From: Bacteroidota bacterium
Lineage (GTDB): Bacteria; Bacteroidota; Bacteroidia; B-17B0; Aurantibacillaceae
Assembly (NCBI GenBank): GCA_003153315.1
Contig: PLYA01000076.1
Coordinates: forward strand, 1 to 64,000
Direction: 5' to 3'
DNA: 64,000 nt
The notes below the pieces were generated by a model. It did no database searches. It had not been told where the DNA came from and saw nothing but the letters and a program-made list of their open reading frames with translations. Numbering within the stretch: the first letter of the stretch is position 1; every line of letters begins with the position of its first letter. Positions 35,689-44,459 of this stretch are shown here, one piece after another. The position numbers and the translations under genes are program-made.

Positions 35689-38214
35689 TTAATACTTTGC
35701 AAAATATTTAAAGAAATACTTTTTACATACCTCAGCGCTTATTAAATATAACAATACAATTAAGATCATGGCTATATATAAACCTGGTGATACCGCTACA
35801 AAACCTAACAGGGAAGATACAGGAAACAAGGGCAACAATAAAACAAAGACTACCATAAGAATAGTTGTAATAAATAATAATTTACCGGGTTTGCTTTTAT
35901 AAAACACATTGCGGGTGCGCACCACCAGCACAATTAATGTAGCAGATACTACAGACTCTAAGAACCAGCCTGTTTGAAATTCTTTCTCGCTGGCATGAAA
36001 ATACTTTATCAATACCCCAAAGGTCATGTAATCAAACACAGAACTGAGTAAGCCGAAAAGAATCATAAACTTGGTAATAAAGCCTATGTTCCATTGGCGC
36101 GGGCGGATGCTGTCTATCTTATCAATATTATCAGTAGCTATAGCCATAGAAGGAAAATCGGTAAGTAAATTGGTAAGCAATATTTGTTTAGGCAACAAAG
36201 GTAAGAAGGGTAATAATAAAGAAGCGCCTGCCATACTGAACATATTACCAAAGTTAGCACTAATGGCCATAAAGATATACTTAATGGTATTGGTAAATAC
36301 CCTGCGTCCTTCCTGAACACCATGTATAAGAACAGATAAATCTTTATCCAGTAAAACCAAATCGGCTGCTTCTTTAGCTACATCAACCGCCGTATTAACT
36401 GATATACCAATATCTGCAGCATGCAAAGCATTTGCATCGTTAATACCATCACCCATATAACCAACCACCTTGCCTGACTTTTGCAAAGCCTTTATTATCC
36501 TTTCTTTTTGATTAGGCTCAACTTCGGCAAAAATCTGAACATCGTTTACTTTTCTTACTAAAGCATCCTGACTCATACTCAGCAAATCTTTTCCACTTAA
36601 TACTTGTAAATTTTCAAAACCAATACTTTGTCCCATGTGACGTGCCACCAACGCATTATCACCGGTAATTACTTTCAGGTTAATACCCAAATCTTCAAGG
36701 TCTTTAATTATTTTCGGAGCATCTTTTTTTACAGGATCATAAAAAGTAAGAAAGCCAATGAAGGTTAAACCAACTTCATCGTTGCGGGTAATGGTAGTAA
36801 TACCCGGCATTTCTTTTATAGCCATGCCAAGCGTTCGATAACCATCATCACTAAACTTTTGGTATTGTTGTTGTATGGCAGGTAAATGCTCTTTTATGCT
36901 TTCAATGGTTCCGTTAGTAGTTTTTATGGTAGTGCATACATCTAATACATTGGTTAGCGCCCCTTTTACAATTAAAGTGTTTCCTTTGGGTAATCCGGCA
37001 AGTATAGATAATCGCTTGCGGATAAAATCATACGGTATTTCATCTACACGTTTTAAAGCAGATACCTCTTTAGGTGCCTTTTCTATAATAGCTTCATCAA
37101 TGGGGTTTTTAAACCCTTGTTGCAAAGCCGCATTAACTCCGGCATAAAATAATACTTCATCAGTGGGTTTTCCTTCTGCGTTAAGCGCTTTATCTAAGGT
37201 AACTTTACCTTCGGTGAGTGTTCCGGTTTTATCAGAGCACAATACATTCATACTACCCAGACTTTCAATAGAGCTTAATCTTTTTACAATTACTTTTTGT
37301 TTAGCCATTTGTCGCGCACCCTTAGCTAAGTTTACACTGATGATGGCAGGTAGTAATTGCGGAGTTAAACCAACTGCAAGAGCCAATGCAAACAGGAAGG
37401 AATCTAAAACAGGTTTATGCATCAAGGCATTTACAAAGAAGATAACTACCAACATAATTGTAGTAAGCTGCATAAGTAAATAACCTAAACGACGAATACC
37501 TCTTTCAAAGTCTGTTTCCGGTGCAGCGGCTTTTAGTCCTGCCGATATATGTCCGAACTCGGTTTGCAAACCTGTTTTCATTACCAAAGCAGTTGCCGTT
37601 CCGCTAATGACATTAGAACCCATAAACAACATATTGCTGCGTGCAGCCAGCGGGCTATCAACAGGAATAACACCTAACTTCTTTTCAACCGGAAAGCTCT
37701 CTCCGGTAAAGGCAGCTTCATTCGTAAATAATTCATTTGACGTAATTAATAAACAATCAGCAGGAACCACATCGCCCGCACTTAGTTTTACAACATCACC
37801 CGGAACAATATATTTTAAAGAGATTTCCTGAAAGGACTTATCTCGTAATACAGAAGCTTTTATTTCTACTAAGGATAATAATTTTTTTACCGCATCGCCT
37901 GCACTTTTCTCTTGCCAGAAACCCAATAAACTGCTAATGCCAACAATAACAAAGATAATAATGGCATCGGTAGGGTCTCCCAAAAAAAGAGAAAGAATAG
38001 CAGCCCCCAATAATAATAAAGTAATCGGGCTTTTAAACTGTTTAAAAAACAGAACCAAACTATTGTAATCAGAAGACTTGGCAGTAAGATTATATCCGTA
38101 TTGCTCTAATCTCTTATCAGCTTCCTCTCTTGATAACCCCCCTGTATCAACCTGCAGGTCTTTGAGATTATCTTCAACGGATTTATTCCAATAAGCATCC
38201 GTGGGGTTAATCAT
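35689..38214 (-). CDS. mgtA: MgtA-like magnesium-translocating P-type ATPase
   Basis: 841 residues with a P3B-type layout: N-terminal regulatory segment, TM1-2, actuator domain with FTGESFPVE, TM3-4, phosphorylation motif CSDKTGTLTEG (about residue 330), nucleotide-binding domain, MGDGINDANAL hinge, and six C-terminal helices. It imports Mg2+ into the cytoplasm in known members. The cation cannot be proven from sequence. It starts 3 bp behind the VIT-family gene in the same operon. Stress islands with such ATPases are known from the DosR regulon (CtpF). Confidence 0.88.
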   Translation of the reverse strand: MINPTDAYWNKSVEDNLKDLQVDTGGLSREEADKRLEQYGYNLTAKSSDYNSLVLFFKQFKSPITLLLLGAAILSLFLGDPTDAIIIFVIVGISSLLGFWQEKSAGDAVKKLLSLVEIKASVLRDKSFQEISLKYIVPGDVVKLSAGDVVPADCLLITSNELFTNEAAFTGESFPVEKKLGVIPVDSPLAARSNMLFMGSNVISGTATALVMKTGLQTEFGHISAGLKAAAPETDFERGIRRLGYLLMQLTTIMLVVIFFVNALMHKPVLDSFLFALALAVGLTPQLLPAIISVNLAKGARQMAKQKVIVKRLSSIESLGSMNVLCSDKTGTLTEGKVTLDKALNAEGKPTDEVLFYAGVNAALQQGFKNPIDEAIIEKAPKEVSALKRVDEIPYDFIRKRLSILAGLPKGNTLIVKGALTNVLDVCTTIKTTNGTIESIKEHLPAIQQQYQKFSDDGYRTLGMAIKEMPGITTITRNDEVGLTFIGFLTFYDPVKKDAPKIIKDLEDLGINLKVITGDNALVARHMGQSIGFENLQVLSGKDLLSMSQDALVRKVNDVQIFAEVEPNQKERIIKALQKSGKVVGYMGDGINDANALHAADIGISVNTAVDVAKEAADLVLLDKDLSVLIHGVQEGRRVFTNTIKYIFMAISANFGNMFSMAGASLLLPFLPLLPKQILLTNLLTDFPSMAIATDNIDKIDSIRPRQWNIGFITKFMILFGLLSSVFDYMTFGVLIKYFHASEKEFQTGWFLESVVSATLIVLVVRTRNVFYKSKPGKLLFITTILMVVFVLLLPLFPVSSLLGFVAVSPGLYIAMILIVLLYLISAEVCKKYFFKYFAKY

Positions 38215-38217
38215 GTT

Positions 38218-38913
38218 TTAAAATAAATGATTAAATGTTTTAGCTACTAAATAAGCAGCACCTGCAGCGGCAATACCAATGGCAGTTACCTTAAGGGCTC
38301 CTTTAAAAGGCGATTGTCCCGTAACTTTAGCTTTAAAATATCCAAATGCAAACAGACAAATAATGGTAAGTATGGCAGATACCAGCAAACCTTCTTCGGG
38401 TGTTTTAGTAAAAAAGTAACCAGTCAAAGGAATTAAACCACCTACTACATAAGATAAACCAATATTAGCTGCGCTTTTTTGTGCACGGCGCGCATCGGGC
38501 TCATCAAGCCCCAATTCATACTTCATCATAAAATGCACCCACTTATCTTTATCTTGAGCTAATTCATCCGCCACAATATCTTGTACATGTTTACTTAAAC
38601 CATATTCGGCAAGGGCTTCTCTTACCTCCTGTTTTTCTACTTCCGGTTTTTCAACTACCTCTTCATACTCTCGTTTAAGCTCGGTAGCATAATGTTCTTG
38701 TTCTGTTTTACCCGCTAAATATCCACCAAGTCCCATAGCAATACTGCCTGCTACAATTTCTGCAATACCCGCTGTTATCACAATGCTGTTGCTTTGCACC
38801 GCGCCGCTTAAACCAGCGGCCAAAGCAAAGGGCACGGTCAATCCATCGCTCATGCCAATAACAATATCCGTTATAAAAGCTGAACTCTTTAAATGTTTTT
38901 CTGTATCGTGCAT
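38218..38913 (-). CDS. VIT1/CCC1-family transporter
   Basis: 231 residues with about five membrane helices. TDIVIGMSDGLTVPFALAAG is the conserved first helix of VIT1/CCC1 iron and manganese transporters, followed by GSIAMGLGGYLAGKTEQEHY. The cytoplasmic Glu-rich helix (EREYEEVVEKPEVEKQEV region) is the metal-sensing part in plant VIT. First gene of the VIT-mgtA-ppk2 operon. A 59-bp fragment of its start is repeated at 39842-39900. Confidence 0.9.
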   Translation of the reverse strand: MHDTEKHLKSSAFITDIVIGMSDGLTVPFALAAGLSGAVQSNSIVITAGIAEIVAGSIAMGLGGYLAGKTEQEHYATELKREYEEVVEKPEVEKQEVREALAEYGLSKHVQDIVADELAQDKDKWVHFMMKYELGLDEPDARRAQKSAANIGLSYVVGGLIPLTGYFFTKTPEEGLLVSAILTIICLFAFGYFKAKVTGQSPFKGALKVTAIGIAAAGAAYLVAKTFNHLF

Positions 38914-38934
38914 ACCTTATTATTAGTGGAATGG

Positions 38935-38977
38935 TAAAGATAAATATTATCCGGTAGTGGTATTATGAGTAAAATCA
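38935..38977 (-). promoter_or_regulatory. Promoter and CRP/FNR-like operator of the VIT-mgtA-ppk2 operon
   Basis: TGAGTAAAATCA (38966-38977; one arm imperfect) is centred 36.5 bp from the end of the -7-like box TATCTTTA (reverse of 38935-38942), the class II distance. Confidence 0.62.
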
Positions 38978-39057
38978 TTTCGTATCCCGAGTCTACACCA
39001 TTCATTATTGCTTGCTGTTATGAGTTCGTGCTACTGTTGCGTTGAAATTATTCTATT

Positions 39058-39786
39058 TCATTTTAGAATTATTTTCGTGAGGGTAATGATACCAGTAACC
39101 AATACTAAAATCAGCACAATAGATTTAAATTGTTTTTCAGAAATTTTAGTTAAAAAAAGTTTCCCGATAAAAGTTCCTGCTATGCTTACAATTAACAAAA
39201 TTGGAATGAGATATAGGTCATGCTTATGAACATATCCATTGATAGAATAAACAACACTTCTACATGAGTCAATTGCTAAGTCAATTATCGCAGAGGTTGC
39301 AATGAATGCATCCATTTTAAGATTATAAGCAGCTAAGGTTATTCCTCTTATTGCTCCTCCTGTTCCTAACAACCCTGCAATCAACCCCGAAAAAACTCCC
39401 CCACCAAATGAATTGGATAAAGTTGGTTTCAGGGCAAGTTTTTTAAAAATTAGAAGAAGCAAGCTTACAATAATAAGAAACAATGCAAGTGCGATTTCAA
39501 GAATTTTTGTTTCAATCAACTTACTTAAAAAAGCTCCCACAATTACAAAAACCACCGCAGGAATGCCAATGGAAATAACAAGTTTTTTATCAAATCCTTT
39601 TCTGAAAAAGGCAATCTTTGTAAGATTGCTTGATACATGAAACAATGCTGTAATTCCCAATACGGAATGAAAATCTAAAAAGTAGCTGGCAATAGGAACA
39701 AAAAATAATGAGGAACCAAATCCTCCTATTGTTCCAAGAATTTCGGCAAGTAAGGCAAATAGAATAAATAATGGTAAGTTCTCCAA
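39058..39786 (-). CDS. TauE/SafE-family membrane permease
   Basis: 242 residues with about seven or eight membrane helices and the family motifs GTIGGFGSSLFFVPI and GLIAGLLGTGGAIRG. Family members export sulfite, taurine-derived organosulfonates or similar anions. The start is TTG 39786, since an in-frame TAA lies two codons before it. That TAA is also the stop of the truncated VIT copy upstream, in the same frame. Confidence 0.8.
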   Translation of the reverse strand: MENLPLFILFALLAEILGTIGGFGSSLFFVPIASYFLDFHSVLGITALFHVSSNLTKIAFFRKGFDKKLVISIGIPAVVFVIVGAFLSKLIETKILEIALALFLIIVSLLLLIFKKLALKPTLSNSFGGGVFSGLIAGLLGTGGAIRGITLAAYNLKMDAFIATSAIIDLAIDSCRSVVYSINGYVHKHDLYLIPILLIVSIAGTFIGKLFLTKISEKQFKSIVLILVLVTGIITLTKIILK

Positions 39787-39792
39787 TGGAAA

Positions 39793-39900
39793 TTACTTTA
39801 AGTATTCTTCAATTATAATTTTCTTCCGTTTCATCATTACCCCAATAACAATATCTGTTATAAAAGCCGAACTCTTTAAATGTTTTTCTGTATCCTGCAT
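39793..39900 (-). pseudogene. Truncated duplicate of the VIT-family gene start
   Basis: 39842-39900 repeats the first 59 bp of the VIT gene (38855-38913) with only three mismatches. It encodes MQDTEKHLKSSAFITDIVIG, then diverges (VMMKRKKIIIEEYLK) and stops. It sits directly before the TauE gene. Confidence 0.85.
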
Positions 39901-39979
39901 TAATTAGTATTAAACACGATGAATATCGTTAAAAATAAATGAATACGGTTTGTTAATTACAAAAATAATTTAAAGAGTT

Positions 39980-40339
39980 TTAAAGGTCTGCCAGTTCCCA
40001 TAACCAACGCGCCATTTCTTCGTTTAAGGATGGTGTTTGCATAACCATTAAGTTAAATCCTTTCTTGCTCATTAACCAATCAACATAAAGTGTGCCTGTA
40101 TTAGTAGCATCAAATACATATATCTGTTTAAAATGGTGTTTGCTGTTAATGCCTGCCAGATAGCATACCTGTAACACTTTTTGTAAAGTATCTAAAATAC
40201 GTTCGTTGGAAATATTTCCTGTAAAAGCTAAATGTCTAAGTGAGTAATGGAACATAGAGTCATACAAAGCTTCTTCAAAATCAGATGATGCAGCCCTGTA
40301 TTTGTTTGAAGTATGACGGGTAATGGGATGTGTGTTCAT
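39980..40339 (-). CDS. Hypothetical protein in DnaJ/USP operon
   Basis: 119 residues, not recognised, no signal peptide. Soluble alpha/beta composition with the end WLMSKKGFNLMVMQTP and a conserved-looking C-terminal MARWLWELADL. It starts 11 bp behind the DnaJ-like gene and is the last gene of the six-gene operon from 43225. Confidence 0.72.
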   Translation of the reverse strand: MNTHPITRHTSNKYRAASSDFEEALYDSMFHYSLRHLAFTGNISNERILDTLQKVLQVCYLAGINSKHHFKQIYVFDATNTGTLYVDWLMSKKGFNLMVMQTPSLNEEMARWLWELADL

Positions 40340-40350
40340 GTTATTAAAAA

Positions 40351-41250
40351 CTATGCAGCGGTTTTTATTTGTTTAAATAATTCTTTTTGTTTCTCATTAA
40401 GCTTCTCCGGAATCTGAACTTGTAGCTGTACATATAAATCTCCAAACTTAGCAGGTTCCCCATATACCGGCATGCCTTTTCCTTTCAGGCGGATGGTTTT
40501 ACCGTTTTGGGTTCCTTCGGTAATTTTAATCTTTACTTGTCCCGATAAGGTATTTACAATAATATCTCCCCCCAACAAAGCAGTGTATAAATCAATAGGA
40601 TGGTTTATATATAAATCATCTCCCTTTCGAATAAATTGGGTATTTGACTTAACCTTAATACGCACATATAAATCACCATGATGCTGTTCGCTACTGCCTT
40701 TGGCTCCTTTTCCTTTTATACGTAATACCTGATCGGTATAAGCACCCGGCTTGGTAGTTATTTTAAGTTTTTCGTTTTCTAACTGAATAATTCTGCTGGT
40801 TCCCTGATAAGCTTCTTCCAGTGTAATTTCCATTTCAGTCTCATAATCGCCTCCTTTAAAATTAGCACTTCTACCCTTCCCTCTTCCTGCACCACCTGTT
40901 CTGCCACCAAAGAATTGCTCAAAGAAATCTGAAAAATCAGATTCATCTCCTTCAGAATAAAAATGCTGTCCGCCACCTGCTCCTCCAAAAGGATTTCCAC
41001 CGCTCTGATTAGCACTTCTTTCATACTGTTGCCAGTTCTCTCCTAACTCATCATACTTCTTTCTTTTCTCGGGGTCACCCAATACTTCATTAGCTTCATT
41101 AGCCAGTTTGAATTTCTCTTCGGCTTCTTTGTTACCCGGGTTCTTATCAGGATGATGCTGTACAGCTAGTTTCCTGTAGGCCTTTTTTATTTCATCCTGC
41201 GAAGCTTTTTTATCTACACTTAATACTTTATAGTAATCTTTATAATCCAT
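40351..41250 (-). CDS. DnaJ-class co-chaperone (CbpA type)
   Basis: 299 residues. J domain (1-70) with the HPD motif in [13 protein letters not shown] that stimulates DnaK; Gly/Phe-rich linker (about 80-125); DnaJ C-terminal substrate-binding domain (about 130-295). It lacks the Cys-rich zinc finger, so it is CbpA-like rather than DnaJ proper. Located in an operon with a USP and a TerB-like protein. Confidence 0.93.
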   Translation of the reverse strand: MDYKDYYKVLSVDKKASQDEIKKAYRKLAVQHHPDKNPGNKEAEEKFKLANEANEVLGDPEKRKKYDELGENWQQYERSANQSGGNPFGGAGGGQHFYSEGDESDFSDFFEQFFGGRTGGAGRGKGRSANFKGGDYETEMEITLEEAYQGTSRIIQLENEKLKITTKPGAYTDQVLRIKGKGAKGSSEQHHGDLYVRIKVKSNTQFIRKGDDLYINHPIDLYTALLGGDIIVNTLSGQVKIKITEGTQNGKTIRLKGKGMPVYGEPAKFGDLYVQLQVQIPEKLNEKQKELFKQIKTAA

Positions 41251-41253
41251 TTA

Positions 41254-41469
41254 TTAAGCGACTCTCTCAAATAATTTATAAAAGTTTACATCACTGCCAG
41301 TGTTGTTTATAGCACTTCCGTCTTTTGTATACTCTTTCAGAAAAGCACTTAGCTTATCCCCAAAACCATACTGCTCTCTTTCCATTGTAAAATCAGGTTC
41401 TTTTTCACCACTAAGTTTTGCCAAGCGTTCATATTGCTCTTTTGTTATGGTAGGTGCAGAATGTTCCAT
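41254..41469 (-). CDS. Small hypothetical protein
   Basis: 71 residues, soluble, not recognised. It lies between USP and the DnaJ-like gene, 3 bp before the latter, so it is probably translated from the same transcript. The end NFYKLFERVA resembles nothing I can name. Confidence 0.65.
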   Translation of the reverse strand: MEHSAPTITKEQYERLAKLSGEKEPDFTMEREQYGFGDKLSAFLKEYTKDGSAINNTGSDVNFYKLFERVA

Positions 41470-41490
41470 TATTTAAACCTCTATTTAAAA

Positions 41491-42375
41491 TTAAAGAATC
41501 AGTTTAGCGATAGTACGATCAGTTGCATCATCAGTCTTGTTTCTTTTATGATGAAAAACCATTAAGGGGACTTTTAAATAAAAAGCCATTACTTTGGTAA
41601 TACTCTTACCAAATAATTTATCCGTCAGGTTTCGGTGGTGTGCCGACATCACCAATAAATCAACTTTCTCTTCTTCTTCTAAATAAGCTTCTATTCTTTG
41701 TTCTATATTATGACCTATTAATAATTTATAAGCTATATTATTATAAGCAACATTTTTACTTACTTTTAACTTAAATTCTTCCATTAATTTTTTTGCATCT
41801 GCATCATCGTATAAAGAAACATGAAGCACTTGTATTTTGGCTTCAAACAATTTAGCTATGTCAGCCAAACTTTGTAAGCAAACAATATCACTATCTATAT
41901 ATTCGGTAGCATAAACAATAGTTTTAATATCTGAATATAAATTTCCTTCAGGAATAGTAATAACAGGGCAATTAGCTTTCTCAATAACTTTTGAAGAGTT
42001 TGTGCCAAATATTTGTCTGCCAAGCTTGCCATTGGCCCCTTGAGTACCTATTATAATCAGGTCAACATTTTTTTCTTCGATAAGAGTAAGTATCTCATCT
42101 ACCAATAAGTTTTGAGTACTTATACATTCTATGGGGTGTTTTGAACTTTGAGAAGCTTTGTTATAAAGCGTTTTTAAATGCGCATTAGATTTTTTCTCTG
42201 CTTCGGCAATCTCTTTCTCTATTAAATTTGGCGGCACATACCCGCTATTATAATCGATGTGAAAAGAGTGCAGTAAGATAATTTTTGCCTGTGTCCTTTT
42301 AGCTATATTAACTGCATAGTTTAATGCGTTTTCTGCGTTTTCAGAAAAATCGGTGGGAACTAAAATTGTTTTCAT
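41491..42375 (-). CDS. Universal stress protein, two UspA domains
   Basis: 294 residues. Domain 1 (about 1-150) has GTQGANGKLGRQIFGTNS, the G-2x-G-9x-G-S/T nucleotide signature. Domain 2 is looser (SAHHRNLTDKLFGKSITK). It is 15 bp behind the TerB-like gene, in the operon starting at 43225. Confidence 0.93.
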   Translation of the reverse strand: MKTILVPTDFSENAENALNYAVNIAKRTQAKIILLHSFHIDYNSGYVPPNLIEKEIAEAEKKSNAHLKTLYNKASQSSKHPIECISTQNLLVDEILTLIEEKNVDLIIIGTQGANGKLGRQIFGTNSSKVIEKANCPVITIPEGNLYSDIKTIVYATEYIDSDIVCLQSLADIAKLFEAKIQVLHVSLYDDADAKKLMEEFKLKVSKNVAYNNIAYKLLIGHNIEQRIEAYLEEEEKVDLLVMSAHHRNLTDKLFGKSITKVMAFYLKVPLMVFHHKRNKTDDATDRTIAKLIL

Positions 42376-42390
42376 GTTTTTATGCTTTAA

Positions 42391-42801
42391 TTATTTCCTT
42401 TCATAAAAAATAGGGTCTCCGTTAATGGGAGCAATCTCTTTTTTAAACCTTTCCAACAAGCTGCGCTCAGAAGGCGTAACGGGGGGAAATGCTTTCGCTA
42501 TATGCTCCATTACTTTGATAAAAGTTGCCTTTAACTGAGGGCTTAAGTAATGGCTGTTTGCTTTTATGGTATGCATGGCAGAAGCGTACATCTCTTCTAC
42601 ATCCTTTTGTTTATCCTTATCCAGTATCTGGAAAATAATGTCTGAAATATCAAACCCATAATCTTTGCAAAAGCGTAATTCGGCCGCAACAATGTTATGG
42701 AACTCTTCACGTTCTTTTTTATCTATTTTCCCATCAGCAGCAGCCGTAGCATACGCCAATTCTCCTATAGCATAATGTAAATTGTCAAGTGGGGTCATCA
42801 T
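42391..42801 (-). CDS. TerB-like protein
   Basis: 136 residues. LAYATAAADGKIDKKEREEF near the N-terminus is the metal-binding helix-turn pattern of the TerB/tellurite-resistance fold (D-G-x-I-x-x-x-E), followed by helical repeats. Function in stress tolerance is inferred from family and context only. Second gene of the operon. Confidence 0.72.
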   Translation of the reverse strand: MMTPLDNLHYAIGELAYATAAADGKIDKKEREEFHNIVAAELRFCKDYGFDISDIIFQILDKDKQKDVEEMYASAMHTIKANSHYLSPQLKATFIKVMEHIAKAFPPVTPSERSLLERFKKEIAPINGDPIFYERK

Positions 42802-42820
42802 GGTTTTATTTATTTTAAAA

Positions 42821-43225
42821 TTAATTTCTTCCTGCTTTCATCAGGCATTCGTTTTCAAATTTTTCCGTTACAATAAATTCTCCCTTAATATCCAATGTGG
42901 GCTTGCAATACATAAAGGTATTTACAGGTATTTTAGCAGTAAAGCCATCCATGCCATAATGTGCAAGCGGAGCGCTTAGCGTTGCCGACCCACTATAATA
43001 AAATTCTACATTGCCTTTTATGCCGCTGTTGTTAATGGCATTAGTATCATTATCAAACAAATAAATCTCTAAGTAATTATCGCAACCAAAAAGCTCTAAT
43101 TTATAGCTGCCAACTGTTTTTAATCTTCCGCCATGCGGACCAAAACCACTTTGCTGCGCTTTTAATGCCTGTACAAAAAAGATTAGGAAAACCACAGGTA
43201 TTATACTTTTATTTATCAGTTTCAT
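42821..43225 (-). CDS. Hypothetical exported protein
   Basis: 134 residues with a signal peptide (IIPVVFLIFFVQALKAQQ). GFGPHGGRLKTVGSYKLELF followed by a small beta-rich domain resembles the HGG-containing periplasmic domains found near metal-efflux systems, but I cannot assign it. First gene of the operon to 39980, with a promoter and operator at 43231-43273. Confidence 0.7.
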   Translation of the reverse strand: MKLINKSIIPVVFLIFFVQALKAQQSGFGPHGGRLKTVGSYKLELFGCDNYLEIYLFDNDTNAINNSGIKGNVEFYYSGSATLSAPLAHYGMDGFTAKIPVNTFMYCKPTLDIKGEFIVTEKFENECLMKAGRN

Positions 43226-43230
43226 AATAA

Positions 43231-43273
43231 CAAAGAAATAGCCTTTTAAAGCGTTTTAGTATGACCTTGGTCA
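43231..43273 (-). promoter_or_regulatory. Promoter and CRP/FNR-like operator of the DnaJ/USP operon
   Basis: TGACCTTGGTCA (43262-43273), inside the inverted repeat ATGACC-TT-GGTCAT, is centred 36.5 bp from the end of the -7-like box TTTCTTTG (reverse of 43231-43238). Confidence 0.68.
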
Positions 43274-43340
43274 TATATAACACTGATTTATGTTATTTTA
43301 AACACATGGCTAATAATACCATTATTAGCGGGGTTTCAAA

Positions 43341-44288
43341 TTACAACTCTAATTGCTTTATGCTTTCTATGCTTTCTTTAAACTCCTTTATAAGTTCTTC
43401 TATAATCAGAGCAACAGGTTTTATTTTCTTTATGGCGCCACTTATTTGTCCTATTTCAAGTTCGCCTTCTTCCAAATCACCCTCAAACATACCTTTTTTG
43501 GCACGAGCGCGCCCTAAAATCTGTTGCAGTTCTTCATTGCCTGCTCCGCGCTTTTCAGCCTCGTCTATTTCTTTAAAGAATTTGTTTTTAATCAGGCGCA
43601 CAGGTGTAAGCTGTTTCAGGGTAAGCTGTGTATCGCCCTCGTTGGTTTTAATAACCGCTTCTTTAAAATTTGGGTGTGCCGATGATTCTTCTGTTGCCAC
43701 AAATAAACTGCCTATTTGCACCCCATCGGCGCCCAAGGCAAAAGCCGCCGCCATAGATGCGCCTGAGCCGATACCCCCTGCAGCTATCATAGGTATCTTT
43801 ATGGCTTTTTTTACCATAGGCAATAAAACCAGGGTGGTGGTTTCCTCACGTCCGTTGTGCCCGCCAGCCTCAAAACCCTCGGCAACAATGGCATCTACAC
43901 CGGCTTCCTCACACTTTAGGGCAAACTTTACGTTACTTATTACGTGCACAACCGTTATTCCGTGTTGTTTAAGGTGTTGAGTCCATGTCTTAGGGTTTCC
44001 CGCAGATGTAAATACAATTTTTACCCCTTCTTCTATAATGATTTTAATATGCTCTTCTATATTTGGGTAGAGTAGCGGTACATTTACCCCAAAAGGTTTA
44101 TTGGTTGTCTGTTTACATTTTTTAATGTGTTCTCTCAACACATCCGGATACATGCTTCCGCTACCAATCAGCCCCAATCCGCCTGCATCGCTAACAGCCG
44201 AGGCAAGTTCCCAGCCGCTGCACCAAATCATGCCGGCTTGGATAATGGGGTATTTTATGTTAAATAAATTGCAAATAACAGGTTTCAT
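43341..44288 (-). CDS. Nitronate monooxygenase / FabK-like flavoprotein
   Basis: 315 residues, a TIM-barrel FMN enzyme. IIQAGMIWCSGWELA at the N-terminus, GFEAGGHNGR and IPMIAAGGIGSG phosphate-binding motifs are present. Members are either nitronate monooxygenases or the FabK enoyl-ACP reductase; sequence alone does not separate them. Single gene, convergent with the stress operon's upstream region. Confidence 0.85.
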   Translation of the reverse strand: MKPVICNLFNIKYPIIQAGMIWCSGWELASAVSDAGGLGLIGSGSMYPDVLREHIKKCKQTTNKPFGVNVPLLYPNIEEHIKIIIEEGVKIVFTSAGNPKTWTQHLKQHGITVVHVISNVKFALKCEEAGVDAIVAEGFEAGGHNGREETTTLVLLPMVKKAIKIPMIAAGGIGSGASMAAAFALGADGVQIGSLFVATEESSAHPNFKEAVIKTNEGDTQLTLKQLTPVRLIKNKFFKEIDEAEKRGAGNEELQQILGRARAKKGMFEGDLEEGELEIGQISGAIKKIKPVALIIEELIKEFKESIESIKQLEL

Positions 44289-44432
44289 ATCTGTATGGTT
44301 TTATCAGGTAATTACTAGGCTAAATCTGGCTAAAATTATATCAATTTTTGGTTTCACATATTACTTAATTTATAAGGGTTAAATATTCCTTTTATAAATT
44401 AAATAAAAGTATGGCTGCTTGATAAAAACGAT

Positions 44433-44440
44433 TATTTTTG
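44433..44440 (+). promoter_or_regulatory. -7 box of sucC
   Basis: TATTTTTG, a match to TAnnTTTG, 20 bp before the sucC start codon. Confidence 0.5.
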
Positions 44441-44459
44441 GCGGATAATTTCTAACTAA

